A stretch of 36,227 nt of DNA. Source: Deltaproteobacteria bacterium (lineage in GTDB: Bacteria; Desulfobacterota; Binatia; UBA12015). The translations under genes were made by a program, and so were the position numbers. The notes under the pieces are model-generated. The model searched no databases. It was not told the DNA's origin and worked only from the letters and a program-made list of their open reading frames with translations. The DNA lies in contig VGTG01000047.1 in assembly GCA_016874795.1 (NCBI GenBank), forward strand, positions 1 to 36,227, given 5' to 3'. Below, piece by piece: positions 24,212-32,669 of this stretch; position 1 is the stretch's first letter; every line of letters starts with the position of its first letter.

Positions 24212-26095
24212 ATGCGGCGCCTTCTCGCCTACCTCCTGCGCTACCGCCTCCGGTTCGCTCTCGGCTGCGCGTGCCTCGTCCTGACGGCGTCGATCGCGAT
24301 GGCGATCCCGCTCGTCGTGAAGTGCGCCATCGACGAGCTCGCGACCGATGCCGGGCGGGAGGGCCGTCTCGCGGACGTGGCGATGGAGAAGGCCTCGGCG
24401 GGCTCGTGCCTCGCCGTCGTCGAGCCGGACGGCGTATCCGGCTTCGCTCTTCTCATCATCGGGCTCGCGGTCGTGCAGGCGGTCGTGCGCACCTGCTCGC
24501 GGTTCCTGATCTTCAACGTCGCGCGCGACGTCGAGTTCGATCTCCGGAACGATCTCTTCGCGCACCTCGAGAGCCTGCCGCTCGAGTTCTATCACCGGCA
24601 GACGACCGGCGACCTGATGTCGCGGCTCGTGAACGACATCGGCTCCGTCCGCCTGATGCTCGGACCGGCGGTCCTGAACCTGCTGAACACGCCGGTCTAC
24701 TATGCGTACGGGATCACGATCATGGCCTCGATGGATCCGTGGCTCACGGCCGCGGCGCTCGCTCCGTATCCGCTCGCGATGCTCGCGATGAAGCGGAACG
24801 GGAAGCGGCTGATGGAGGGCACGCTCCGCGTCCAGGAGGGTCTCGCGGAGATGAGCGCGACGATCCAGGAGAACGTGAGCGGGATCCACGTCGTCAAGTC
24901 GTACACGCTCGAGGCGGTCGAGCGGGAGCGCTTCCGGAAGCGGAATCGCGAGCTCCGCGCGTCGAGCTTGCAGCTCGCGCGGGTCCGCGGAGCGATCGGG
25001 CCGATCATGCGCGTCGTGAGCGCTCTCGGGATCTTGATCGTGTTCTGGCTCGGCGGAACGCGCGTCGCGGAGGGGAAGCTCTCGATCGGTGGGCTCGTCG
25101 CCTTCATCGGCTACCTGAACGCGCTCGCCTGGCCGACGATGGCGCTCGGCTGGATGTTCGCGATGGTGCAGCGCGGCCGGGCGGGGATGGCGCGTCTCGA
25201 GGGGGTCTTCCAGGAGCGGCCGTCGATCGCGGATCCCTCCTTCGCTCCCGGCCTCGTTGCCGCGGCGAGCGAGAACGGCGGCGGAAGATCCTCGTCGGAC
25301 CACGACGGCGCGCCGCGCATCGAGCGCGGCGAGATCGAGCTCCGCGACGTCTCGTTCGCCTACCCGGACGCTCCGGATGCGCCCGTCCTCCAGGACATCG
25401 ACGTCCGCATTCCGGCGGGAGCGACCGTCGCGCTCGTCGGGCGCGCCGGCTCGGGGAAGACGACGCTCCTCCGGCTCCTGCCCCGCCTGTTCGACGCGAC
25501 GGAGGGCGAGGTGCGGATCGACGGCCGCGACGTCCGCTCGTACCCGCTCGCGGAGCTTCGCAGCGCGATCAGCGTCGTCACGCAGGAGCCGTTCCTCTTC
25601 TCGACGTCGATCGGCGCGAACATCGCGTTCGCGGCGGACGCGAGCGGCGAAGCGCCGGAGTCGGACGGCGAGCGCGTGCGCGAGGCGGCAGCCTGGGCCG
25701 CGGTCGACCAGGACGTCCAGGCCTTCCCGCGCGGATACGACACGATGGTCGGCGAGCGCGGCATCACGCTCTCCGGCGGACAGAAGCAGCGCGTGACGCT
25801 GGCGCGCGCGCTCCTGAGCGAAGCGCCGATCCTGCTCCTCGACGACGCGCTCTCGAGCGTCGACACGCACACGGAGGAGCGCATCCTCCACGCGCTCGAG
25901 TCGCGTCGTCGCGGCCGCACCTGCGTGATCGTCGCGCATCGGCTCTCGACGGTGCAGGACGCGGACCTGATCCTCGTTCTGGAGGGAGGACGCATCGTCG
26001 CTCGGGGCGATCACGCGAGCCTCCTGGCGCAGGGTGGCCTCTACGCGGACCTCTTTCGCCGCCAGCGGCTCAGCGAAGAGCTGGAGGCCATCTGA
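24212..26095 (+). CDS. ABC exporter half-transporter A (MsbA/MdlA type, degenerate Walker B)
   Basis: A 627-residue fused permease-ATPase: six membrane helices (about 10-300) with an enlarged first extracytoplasmic loop (TDAGREGRLADVAMEKASAG), then the ATPase. Motifs are Walker A GRAGSGKTT (from about 410), Q-loop VVTQEPF, signature LSGGQKQR (about 520), Walker B ILLLDDALSSVD and the switch AHRLS. Asp replaces the catalytic Glu after Walker B, typical of the degenerate half of heterodimeric exporters. ATG 24212 is preceded by GAGAAGGGG. The stop is shared with the start of half-transporter B, so the two are made together. Substrates in this family include lipids, lipid-linked glycans and drugs; the nearby glycan genes favour the former. 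Confidence 0.9.
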   Translation: MRRLLAYLLRYRLRFALGCACLVLTASIAMAIPLVVKCAIDELATDAGREGRLADVAMEKASAGSCLAVVEPDGVSGFALLIIGLAVVQAVVRTCSRFLIFNVARDVEFDLRNDLFAHLESLPLEFYHRQTTGDLMSRLVNDIGSVRLMLGPAVLNLLNTPVYYAYGITIMASMDPWLTAAALAPYPLAMLAMKRNGKRLMEGTLRVQEGLAEMSATIQENVSGIHVVKSYTLEAVERERFRKRNRELRASSLQLARVRGAIGPIMRVVSALGILIVFWLGGTRVAEGKLSIGGLVAFIGYLNALAWPTMALGWMFAMVQRGRAGMARLEGVFQERPSIADPSFAPGLVAAASENGGGRSSSDHDGAPRIERGEIELRDVSFAYPDAPDAPVLQDIDVRIPAGATVALVGRAGSGKTTLLRLLPRLFDATEGEVRIDGRDVRSYPLAELRSAISVVTQEPFLFSTSIGANIAFAADASGEAPESDGERVREAAAWAAVDQDVQAFPRGYDTMVGERGITLSGGQKQRVTLARALLSEAPILLLDDALSSVDTHTEERILHALESRRRGRTCVIVAHRLSTVQDADLILVLEGGRIVARGDHASLLAQGGLYADLFRRQRLSEELEAI

Positions 26096-27951
26096 GCCCG
26101 GAGCGAAAGCCCTCGCGCCCGGCCGCCGACACCGCCGAGGCGTACCACGCCGAGGACGAGCTCGGCCGCGCCTACGACGCAGAGCTCCTGCGGCGGCTCT
26201 GGGCGTACGTGCGTCCGTACCGCGGGACGTTCGCGCTCCTGCTCCTCGCGCTTCCCCTGTCCTCGGCGCTGATGCTCGTGCAGCCCTACCTCCTGAAGGT
26301 CGGGATCGACCGCTACGTCGACACGGGCGACGCCTCGGGGCTCTCGTACGTCGCGGCGCTCTTCTTCGCCGCCGTCGTCGGTGAGTTCGTCTCGCTCTAC
26401 CTGCAGTACTACTTGACGATGGCGGTCGCGCAGCGAAGCCTGTCGGACCTTCGCGAGGACCTCTTCGACCACCTCGAGCGCCTCCCGCAAGCATTCTTCG
26501 ACCGGAATCCGGTCGGACGGCTCGTGACCCGCGTCACGACCGACGTCGACGTGCTGAACGAGGCCTTCGCGAGCGGGGCGATGACGATCTTCATGGACGT
26601 GCTGACGCTCTGCGGGATCGTCGGCGTCCTCCTGTGGCTCGACTGGCGCCTGGCGCTCGTCACGCTGACGGTCGTCCCGGTGCTGCTCCTCGCGATCGAC
26701 TTCTTCCGCAAGCGCGCGCGCGTCACGTACCGGCTCATCCGCGACCGGATCGCCCGGATCAACAGCTTCCTTCAGGAGGCGATCTCCGGGATGACGATCA
26801 TCCAGCTCTTCGCGCACGAGCGAGCGAGCTACCGCGAGTTCCGCTCGCACAACGCCGCGCATCGGGACGCGAACCACCTCTCGAACGTCTACGAGGCCTC
26901 GCTCTTCTCGATCGTCGAGGCGGTGGCCTCGATCTCGATGGCGATCGTCGTGTGGTACGGGTCGGGGCAGATCCTCGCGGGCGTGATCGCGTTCGGCACG
27001 CTCGTCGCGTTCATCGAGTACATGCAGCGGTTCTTCATCCCGATCCGCGACTTCTCGGCGAAGTACGCGGTGCTGCAGTCGGCGATGACGTCGGCCGAGC
27101 GCATCTTCCAGCTCCTCGACAACCCAGCCGAGCCGCGGCCGGCGATTCCGCGGCGCGTCGATGCCGCCGACCGCGAGCGCGGCGCGGTGTCCTTCGACGG
27201 CGTCTGGTTCGCCTACAAGAACGAAGACTGGGTGCTGAAGGACGTGTCTCTTTCGATCACGCCGGGCGAGACGGTCGCGATCGTCGGCGCGACGGGCTCG
27301 GGCAAGACGACGCTGACGAAGCTCCTCGGGCGGAGCTTCGATGCGAGCCGCGGCGTCGCGCGCGTCTCGGGGATCGACGTCCGCGAGTGGGACCTCGAAG
27401 CGCTCCGGCAGGAGGTCGGCATCGTCCTGCAGGACGCGTTCCTCTTCACGGGGACGGTCGCCAGCAACGTCGCGCTCGGCCGCGATCACGTGACGGAGGA
27501 GGACCTCTGGCGCACCGTGCGCGCCGCGAACCTCGGCGAGTTCGTCGGCTCGCTGCGCCGCGGCTTCGCGGAGCCGATCCGCGAGCGCGGCAACAACCTC
27601 CCCGCGGGGCAGCGGCAGCTCCTCGCGATCGCGCGCGCTCTCGCCTACGATCCGCGGATCCTCGTGCTCGACGAAGCGACCTCCAGCGTGGACACGGAGA
27701 CCGAGCAGCGCATCCAGGAGGCGCTCGAGCGGCTTCTGCGGGGCCGCACCGCGATCGTGATCGCGCACCGGCTCTCGACCGTCGAGAAGGCCGATCGCAT
27801 CGTGGTCCTGCACAAGGGACGGATTCGCGAGGTCGGCACGCACGCGGAGCTCCTCGCGCGCGGCGAGATCTACGCGCGACTGTACGAGCTCCAGTACGGC
27901 GGCGGACGCGTCCGCGGCCTGGGATCGTCCGCGAGCGATGCGCCGGGCTGA
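26092..27951 (+). CDS. ABC exporter half-transporter B (MdlB type), probable CTG start
   Basis: A 619-residue fused permease-ATPase: six helices (about 45-330), Walker A GATGSGKTT (about 398), Q-loop VLQDAF, signature LPAGQRQLL (about 503), Walker B ILVLDEATSSVD with catalytic Glu, switch AHRLS. The deviant LPAGQ would face the degenerate Walker B of partner A, leaving one consensus ATP site (this Walker B with the LSGGQ of A), as in heterodimeric exporters. No ATG, GTG or TTG exists between the partner stop and GTG 26209, which would fall just before TM1 and lose a conserved-looking N-terminal helix. CTG 26092 overlaps the stop as CTGA and has GGAGG 4 bases upstream (26083-26087), so it is taken as the start. 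Confidence 0.88.
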   Translation: MSPERKPSRPAADTAEAYHAEDELGRAYDAELLRRLWAYVRPYRGTFALLLLALPLSSALMLVQPYLLKVGIDRYVDTGDASGLSYVAALFFAAVVGEFVSLYLQYYLTMAVAQRSLSDLREDLFDHLERLPQAFFDRNPVGRLVTRVTTDVDVLNEAFASGAMTIFMDVLTLCGIVGVLLWLDWRLALVTLTVVPVLLLAIDFFRKRARVTYRLIRDRIARINSFLQEAISGMTIIQLFAHERASYREFRSHNAAHRDANHLSNVYEASLFSIVEAVASISMAIVVWYGSGQILAGVIAFGTLVAFIEYMQRFFIPIRDFSAKYAVLQSAMTSAERIFQLLDNPAEPRPAIPRRVDAADRERGAVSFDGVWFAYKNEDWVLKDVSLSITPGETVAIVGATGSGKTTLTKLLGRSFDASRGVARVSGIDVREWDLEALRQEVGIVLQDAFLFTGTVASNVALGRDHVTEEDLWRTVRAANLGEFVGSLRRGFAEPIRERGNNLPAGQRQLLAIARALAYDPRILVLDEATSSVDTETEQRIQEALERLLRGRTAIVIAHRLSTVEKADRIVVLHKGRIREVGTHAELLARGEIYARLYELQYGGGRVRGLGSSASDAPG

Positions 27952-29035
27952 GCGCGCCTCGGCCGGGCGCCGGGCTCGGGAGCGGCTCCGCATCGCCGCT
28001 CTCCTCGTCGGTCTCGTCTCGACCGCCGTGGGGTGCGGCGGCTGCTCGCCGACGTACGTGCTTCGCGCGGCGTACGAGGAGAGCCGCATCCTGTGGAGCC
28101 GCGAGCCGATCGACGAGCTCCTCGGACAGGCGAACCCCGCGGAGCTCTCGGAGCGCGAGCGAAAGCAGCTCGAGCTCGTGCAGGCCGCGCGGAAGTTCGC
28201 GGAGGACGAGCTCGGTCTCTCCGTCGGCGGCGCTTACGGCTCCCTCGCCGACGTGCCGCCCGGCGCGCTCCTCTGGGTCGTGTCCGCGGCGGAGCGCCTG
28301 CACCTCCGCCCGTACTCGTGGTGGTTCCCGATCGTCGGGAGCGTCACCTACAAGGGCTTCTTCGACAGCGCGGAAGCCGAAGCCGAAGCGGATTCGCTCG
28401 AGGAGAAGGGCTACGACACCTTCGTCCGCCGCTCGGCCGCCTTCAGCACGCTCGGCTGGTTCGACGATCCCGTGCTCTCGCCGTGGCTCGAGTCGACGCC
28501 GGTCGGGCTCGTGCAGCTCGTGCTGCACGAGCTCCTGCATCGCACGACGTACCTTCCGGGGAAGACGGACTTCAACGAGTCGTTCGCTTCGTTCGTCGGC
28601 AACGAGGGCGCCGTCGCGTTCTTCGCGGTGCACGACGGTCCCGAAGCGGAGACGACGCTCGAGGCGCGGAAGTCCGTCGCCGAGGAGCTCGACCTGTCGC
28701 GGCGCTGGGGGAGCGCCGTCGATCGCCTGCGCGCGCTCTATCGCGACGGAAGCCGCGAGAAGCGGCCGGAGGCGGAGATCCTCGACGATCGCGGCGAGAT
28801 CTTCGCCGAGCTCGGACCGGCCGACCGCATCAACAACGCGGTCGTCCTCGCGCGCTACGCCTACATGGCGCACCTCGATCGATTCGGGTGCGCGCTCGAA
28901 GAGGCCGGCGGCGACCTGCGCGCCGCGATCGCGCGCGTCCGCCTCGACAGCGAGAAGGTCTCCGGAGACGACGACCCGTTCGACGTGCTGCCGGTGTGCG
29001 CGGCTCCACCCGTGGCACCGGCCGCGATTTCGTGA
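27938..29035 (+). CDS. Predicted aminopeptidase lipoprotein (COG4324 type)
   Basis: A 365-residue zinc metallopeptidase-like protein matching the predicted-aminopeptidase family: zinc motif HELLH (His197, Glu198, His201) followed by NESFASFVGNEG (Glu214), and the family segment GWFDDPVLSPWL. The N-terminus has Arg-rich start, hydrophobic ALLVGLVSTAVGC and Cys33, a likely but imperfect lipobox, so it is probably membrane-tethered in the periplasm. ATG 27938 lies inside the end of the ABC gene (14-base overlap). Linkage to an exporter suggests co-expression, but peptide cleavage by this family member is not demonstrated. Confidence 0.87.
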   Translation: MRRAERASAGRRARERLRIAALLVGLVSTAVGCGGCSPTYVLRAAYEESRILWSREPIDELLGQANPAELSERERKQLELVQAARKFAEDELGLSVGGAYGSLADVPPGALLWVVSAAERLHLRPYSWWFPIVGSVTYKGFFDSAEAEAEADSLEEKGYDTFVRRSAAFSTLGWFDDPVLSPWLESTPVGLVQLVLHELLHRTTYLPGKTDFNESFASFVGNEGAVAFFAVHDGPEAETTLEARKSVAEELDLSRRWGSAVDRLRALYRDGSREKRPEAEILDDRGEIFAELGPADRINNAVVLARYAYMAHLDRFGCALEEAGGDLRAAIARVRLDSEKVSGDDDPFDVLPVCAAPPVAPAAIS

Positions 29036-29063
29036 TCGGCTCGGGCGAGAGGCGCGACGCAGG

Positions 29064-29546
29064 ATGGAGGAGCAGCCTCGATTCGCCGCCGATCGGATGC
29101 TGGGCCGGCTCGCGCGCTGGCTCCGGCTCCTCGGCTTCGACGCTCTCCATCGCAAGGAGCTGCCGGGACGCCGCCTGCTGACGCTGGCGGCGCGGGAAGG
29201 TCGAGTCGTCTTGACGCGTGACCGCCGGCTCGCGCGCGTCGGCGCGCGTGTGCCGGTCCTCGTGATCGCTTCGGATCGGTTTCGCGATCAGCTCCGCGAG
29301 GTCGACCGCGTCTACCCGCTCGGCGGCGTGCGCGGCCGCGCGCCTCGATGCGGCGACTGCAACGTCGCGATCGAATCCCTCGATCCGGCGGCGGTACCCG
29401 CGTCGGTGCCGGAGTACGTGCGTGACACCCAGTCCGAGTTCTGGCGCTGCCCGCGGTGCCGGCGCACCTTCTGGGCGGCGACGCATCGCGAGCGCATGGC
29501 GGCCGAGGTCGCGGCCCTTTCCTTGCGCACGCCGGGAGCGCTATGA
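29064..29546 (+). CDS. Mut7-C RNase-domain protein with C-terminal zinc ribbon
   Basis: A 160-residue protein. The N-terminal part has the Mut7-C hallmark RFAADRMLGRLARWLRLLGF followed by VVLTRDRRLARV, a PIN-like nuclease fold with conserved acidic residues. The C-terminal part has two CxxC pairs (CGDCN and CPRCRRTFW) forming a zinc ribbon. The family is predicted to act on RNA. ATG 29064 is chosen because the family motif starts six residues later. It lies 28 bases after the aminopeptidase stop and 10 before the small zinc-ribbon gene, so it looks like part of the same transcript even though its role is unrelated to the glycan genes. Confidence 0.88.
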   Translation: MEEQPRFAADRMLGRLARWLRLLGFDALHRKELPGRRLLTLAAREGRVVLTRDRRLARVGARVPVLVIASDRFRDQLREVDRVYPLGGVRGRAPRCGDCNVAIESLDPAAVPASVPEYVRDTQSEFWRCPRCRRTFWAATHRERMAAEVAALSLRTPGAL

Positions 29547-29556
29547 GTCGGGCGGG

Positions 29557-29835
29557 ATGTCCGAGACGAGCCCGACGAGCCCTCACCCGGAGCTGCTCTC
29601 CGACGCGGCGAGCGTGCCGGTGGGACCGTGCCCGAGCTGCGAGCGCGAGGTCCTGGGCCACGCGGCCGAGTCGGGCGGAGGCTTCGCTTGCGTACACTGC
29701 GACGGACCGCTCCGTCACGTCGACTGGATCGGCGAGAGCGAGCTCTCGGAGCTCGGCTACGACGTCTGGGATCCGCTCGCGGGCGGCTGCGCGACGGGTT
29801 GCGCGAGCGGCGGCTGCGGCGCCAAGCGCGGCTGA
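29557..29835 (+). CDS. Small Cys-rich zinc-ribbon protein, unrecognised
   Basis: A 92-residue protein that I do not recognise. It has a four-Cys zinc ribbon (Cys25, Cys28, Cys45, Cys48: PCPSC and CVHC), an acidic middle (GESELSELGYDVWDPLAG) and a Gly/Cys-rich end GGCATGCASGGCG (Cys78, Cys82, Cys87), resembling metal-binding tails. ATG 29557 is preceded by GGGCGGG. Codon use matches the neighbours and the gene starts 10 bases after the Mut7-C stop, so I take it as real. It might bind zinc or another metal, or act with the Mut7-C protein on RNA; both are guesses. Confidence 0.68.
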   Translation: MSETSPTSPHPELLSDAASVPVGPCPSCEREVLGHAAESGGGFACVHCDGPLRHVDWIGESELSELGYDVWDPLAGGCATGCASGGCGAKRG

Positions 29836-29911
29836 GCCCGACCCGAGCTCGCGAAAGTATTGTTTGGCGCGGAGGCGCGTCTGTTCAATTCGTCCCTCCG
29901 CTGCTATCCCG

Positions 29912-29947
29912 GCGTGGGACCGAGCGCTCGCGCGACCCCGTTTTTTT
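29912..29947 (+). terminator. Possible intrinsic terminator or attenuator just before the O-antigen-ligase-like gene
   Basis: An imperfect GC-rich inverted repeat (CGTGGG paired with CCCCG, one bulge, with palindrome CGAGCGCTCG inside) is followed by seven T (29941-29947). The T-run ends four bases before ATG 29951, where a ribosome site should be. It may end the upstream transcript or attenuate the ligase gene. The stem is imperfect, so confidence is low. Confidence 0.3.
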
Positions 29948-29950
29948 CCG

Positions 29951-31315
29951 ATGATCGCCCCTCCACGAAAGACCGCTTCGAGCACCCTGGGAGCGTCGGA
30001 GCCGGGAGCGGTCGAAGCGCTGCCGCGCGTCCGGGCCGCGTCCGTCCTCGACGGCTCCGGAGCAGGGCGCCCGGCGAGTCTCGGCGTGCAGGTGTGGAAC
30101 CTCGCGCTCGAGTGGTGGCGACCCGTCGTCCTGGCGCTCCTCTGCATCGAGGCGCCGCTGATCGTCCTCAATCGCTTCGAGCTGCCGTTCGGCGTCTCGT
30201 TCGGCTTCCGCAGCTTCGCGCGGAACATCGCGCTCGTGATGATCATCGGCGTCGCGATCGGTGCGCGCGGGATGCCGCGGTTCCGCTCGAGCTTGCTCGT
30301 GCCGATGGTCGTGTTCTTCGCGATGATGGCGGTCTCCGTCGCCGCGAACGGGTGGCTCTGGAGCGACGCGCACAGCGTCGGCGTGATGGTCGGGCTCTTC
30401 GTCGGAGCCCGCTCGCTCGCCGAGTCGAAGGACGGACGCGTCTGGCTCTATCACTGGCTCGGCGCCGTGGCGGTCACCACGGTACTCGTCGAGATCGCCC
30501 TGAACCCGGCGATCCTGCAGTTCCGCGAGGCGCTGCGCGACACGATGGTGACCGCGCATCCGAACACGGTCGGTGCGTTCTTCGCGCTCGTCACGCCGGT
30601 CTTGATCGGCTCGATCGACGACGCGAGCGCGCGCCGCATGGCGCCGTTCTACGGGCTCAGCGCCGTCGTCGGGGCGGCGATGACGTTCTCGCGTCTTTCG
30701 CTCGCCGGCGTGTTCCTCGGCGTCGCCGCGATCTTCCTCGCGACGTGGCTCCGGCGGCATCCCGTGCGCTTGACCGTGCTCGGCGCCGTCTCGGTGGTCG
30801 GCGTGGTCGCGTTGCTCGGCTACCTTTCGCTCGGTCGATCGGAGGCCGACTGGCAGCGCCTCCGCATCATCCACGCCTCGCTGACGCTCTTCTCGGAGAA
30901 CTGGCTCTCCGGCGTCGGCTTCGGCGTCGCGAACCTGGAGCGCGTCTTCCCGCAGCGCTACGCCGACATCTACGGCACGCGCATCTGGCTCTATCACTCG
31001 CACAACATGTACGTGGACATCCTGACGGGTACCGGAATCCTCGGCGCGCTCGCTTCGGGATGGCTGTTCGTGCGGCTGGTGTCGATCGCCCGGCGCGCGC
31101 TCACCGCCTCGCGCGAGAACCCGCGACTCCGTAGAGCGGCCGGCGGCTTCGCCGCCGCGGTCGTCGTCTTCTTCCTGATCGGGATGGGCGACATGCCCTG
31201 GTATCACGCGCGCCTCTTGTTTCCGCTCGCGATCCTCTGGGGACTGATGGAGGGGTGGACGCGCTCGGCGGAAGCCGATCTGCAGGAGCGGGCGGCGACG
31301 GCGCCGCGGACGTGA
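29951..31315 (+). CDS. O-antigen ligase/polymerase family protein (Wzy_C type)
   Basis: A 454-residue membrane protein with about 11-12 helices. It has AHPNTVGAFFALVTPVLI in a mid helix, a basic SRLSLAG helix start, and the large extracytoplasmic loop GFGVANLERVFPQRYADIYG running into YHSHNMYVDILTGTGILGAL, the HN-x-Y-x-D pattern of WaaL/Wzy-type proteins. These join or polymerise lipid-linked glycans on the periplasmic side. ATG 29951 gives a 45-residue polar N-terminus before the first helix. There is no visible Shine-Dalgarno; a T7 tract precedes the start. The stop is shared with the GT2 gene as GTGA. Confidence 0.87.
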   Translation: MIAPPRKTASSTLGASEPGAVEALPRVRAASVLDGSGAGRPASLGVQVWNLALEWWRPVVLALLCIEAPLIVLNRFELPFGVSFGFRSFARNIALVMIIGVAIGARGMPRFRSSLLVPMVVFFAMMAVSVAANGWLWSDAHSVGVMVGLFVGARSLAESKDGRVWLYHWLGAVAVTTVLVEIALNPAILQFREALRDTMVTAHPNTVGAFFALVTPVLIGSIDDASARRMAPFYGLSAVVGAAMTFSRLSLAGVFLGVAAIFLATWLRRHPVRLTVLGAVSVVGVVALLGYLSLGRSEADWQRLRIIHASLTLFSENWLSGVGFGVANLERVFPQRYADIYGTRIWLYHSHNMYVDILTGTGILGALASGWLFVRLVSIARRALTASRENPRLRRAAGGFAAAVVVFFLIGMGDMPWYHARLLFPLAILWGLMEGWTRSAEADLQERAATAPRT

Positions 31316-32226
31316 CGCCGGGCGCTCCCTCCGTCTCGATCCTCGTCGCGTCGCGCAACCGCGCCGGGAGCCTGCGCGCGCTCCTCGACTCGCTCGAGCT
31401 TCTCGAGCCGCCGCCGATCCCGTGGGAGATCGTCGTCGCAGACAGCGCGTCGACCGACGAGACACCCGCGATGCTCGCCGCGTGGCGGGCGGCCGATCCG
31501 CGCCGCGGGGAAGGGCGGCGCATGCTCCGCCTCGACGTGCCCGGCAAGTCGCGCGCGCTGAACGCCTCGTTCGAGATCGCGCGCGGCTCGCTGTTCGCGT
31601 TCCTGGACGACGACGTGACCCCGGATCGATCGTGGCTCCGCGAGGTGGTCGCCTACTTCGCGGACAACGACTGCGCCGCGGCGCAGGGCTCGGTCCACTG
31701 GCCGCCCGAAGCGGAGGCGGACCCGGAGATCCGCCGCCGGCTCGAGTGCTACCGGACGATCGTCCGTGTCGTGCTCCCGGCGCGCTCGCGGCCGCTCGAT
31801 CTCGTCGGCGCGAACATGGCGATCCGCCGCTCGACGATCGAGCGCGTCGGCGGCTTCGACGAGCGTCTCGGCGCGGGCGCGATCGGATGCGGCGAGGACA
31901 CGGAGCTCGGGCATCGCGTCCTCCGCCTCGGCGGGTGGATCGGCTACATGGAGTCGGCCGTCGTCGTCCACGACGTCGATCCGGGCCGGCTCACCGAGGA
32001 GTACTTCCGCGACTACCACCGCCGCCTCGGGCGCAGCGACCAGCTCTATCGGCAGCGATCCCCGCTCACGTGGACGTTGCCGAAGCTCGTCAAGAGCGAG
32101 GTCCGCTTCGCAGCCTACCGCCTGACGGGCGACGCGGCGCGCGCCTACGCGGCGCGAGCGCGCTGTCTGCAGTACGCGGAGATGCTGCGCACCGCCTGGC
32201 AACGGCGCCGAGCTACACGCGGCTGA
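31312..32226 (+). CDS. GT2-family glycosyltransferase
   Basis: A 304-residue GT-A-fold enzyme: SVSILVASRNRAGSLRALL, VVADSASTDET, FLDDDVTPD (metal-binding DxD), GANMAIRRS and GCGEDTELGHRV, the E-D acceptor-binding motif. No membrane helices, but an amphipathic basic C-terminus. It probably adds a sugar to a lipid-linked chain in the cytoplasm. GTG 31312 overlaps the ligase stop as GTGA; ATG 31255 would add 19 residues of low-complexity sequence. Its final 14 bases overlap tail to tail with trmL. Confidence 0.87.
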   Translation: MTPGAPSVSILVASRNRAGSLRALLDSLELLEPPPIPWEIVVADSASTDETPAMLAAWRAADPRRGEGRRMLRLDVPGKSRALNASFEIARGSLFAFLDDDVTPDRSWLREVVAYFADNDCAAAQGSVHWPPEAEADPEIRRRLECYRTIVRVVLPARSRPLDLVGANMAIRRSTIERVGGFDERLGAGAIGCGEDTELGHRVLRLGGWIGYMESAVVVHDVDPGRLTEEYFRDYHRRLGRSDQLYRQRSPLTWTLPKLVKSEVRFAAYRLTGDAARAYAARARCLQYAEMLRTAWQRRRATRG

Positions 32227-32662
32227 GCTGGCGCAGGGCTTCGTACACGACGATCGACACCGCGTTCGAGACGTTCAGGCTCCGCACGCCGCTCCCGGGC
32301 ATCGGGATGCAGTAGAGAGGCGCGAGCTCGGCGCGGAGATCCGCGGGAAGCCCCGCGGTCTCACCACCGAAGACGAGCGCGTCGTCCGGCTCGTAGGCGA
32401 CGCGCGTGTACGACGTCTCTCCGTGGGAGCTGAAGGCGAGGCGGCGCGGAGTCGGAACGGCGGCGAGGAAGTCCGACCAGCTCGCGTGCACGTGCAGGTC
32501 GACGAAGGGCCAGTAGTCGAGGCCGGCGCGCTTCAGGTAGCGGTCCTCGAGCGAGAACCCGAGGCGACCGACGAGATGGAGCGGTGTCGACGTCGCGGCG
32601 CAGAGGCGTGCGATCGAGCCGGTGTTCTGCGGGATCTCCGGCTCGACGAGAACCACCTGCAT
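32213..32662 (-). CDS. trmL: tRNA (cytidine/uridine-2'-O-)-methyltransferase TrmL
   Basis: A 149-residue SPOUT-class methyltransferase, close to the usual TrmL length (about 155). It has VLVEPEIPQNTGSIARLCAA at the N-terminus, VFGGETAGLP in the middle and IPMPGSGVRSLNVSNAVSIV at the end, which build the SAM-binding trefoil knot. TrmL methylates the wobble 34 ribose in leucine tRNAs. ATG 32662 gives MQVVLVEPE; the longer frame to 32743 runs into the DUF1285 gene and is not family-like. It is 7 bases after the DUF1285 stop, so the two form a housekeeping pair unrelated to the glycan genes. Confidence 0.93.
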   Translation of the reverse strand: MQVVLVEPEIPQNTGSIARLCAATSTPLHLVGRLGFSLEDRYLKRAGLDYWPFVDLHVHASWSDFLAAVPTPRRLAFSSHGETSYTRVAYEPDDALVFGGETAGLPADLRAELAPLYCIPMPGSGVRSLNVSNAVSIVVYEALRQLSRV

Positions 32663-32669
32663 GCGGCGA

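Noticed and set aside
24271-26091. Apparent 600-codon N-terminal extension of the second ABC exporter gene
   Set aside because: The frame is merely open opposite the codon phase of the first ABC gene; its product is Arg-rich without domains, while the first ABC gene in the other frame is complete.
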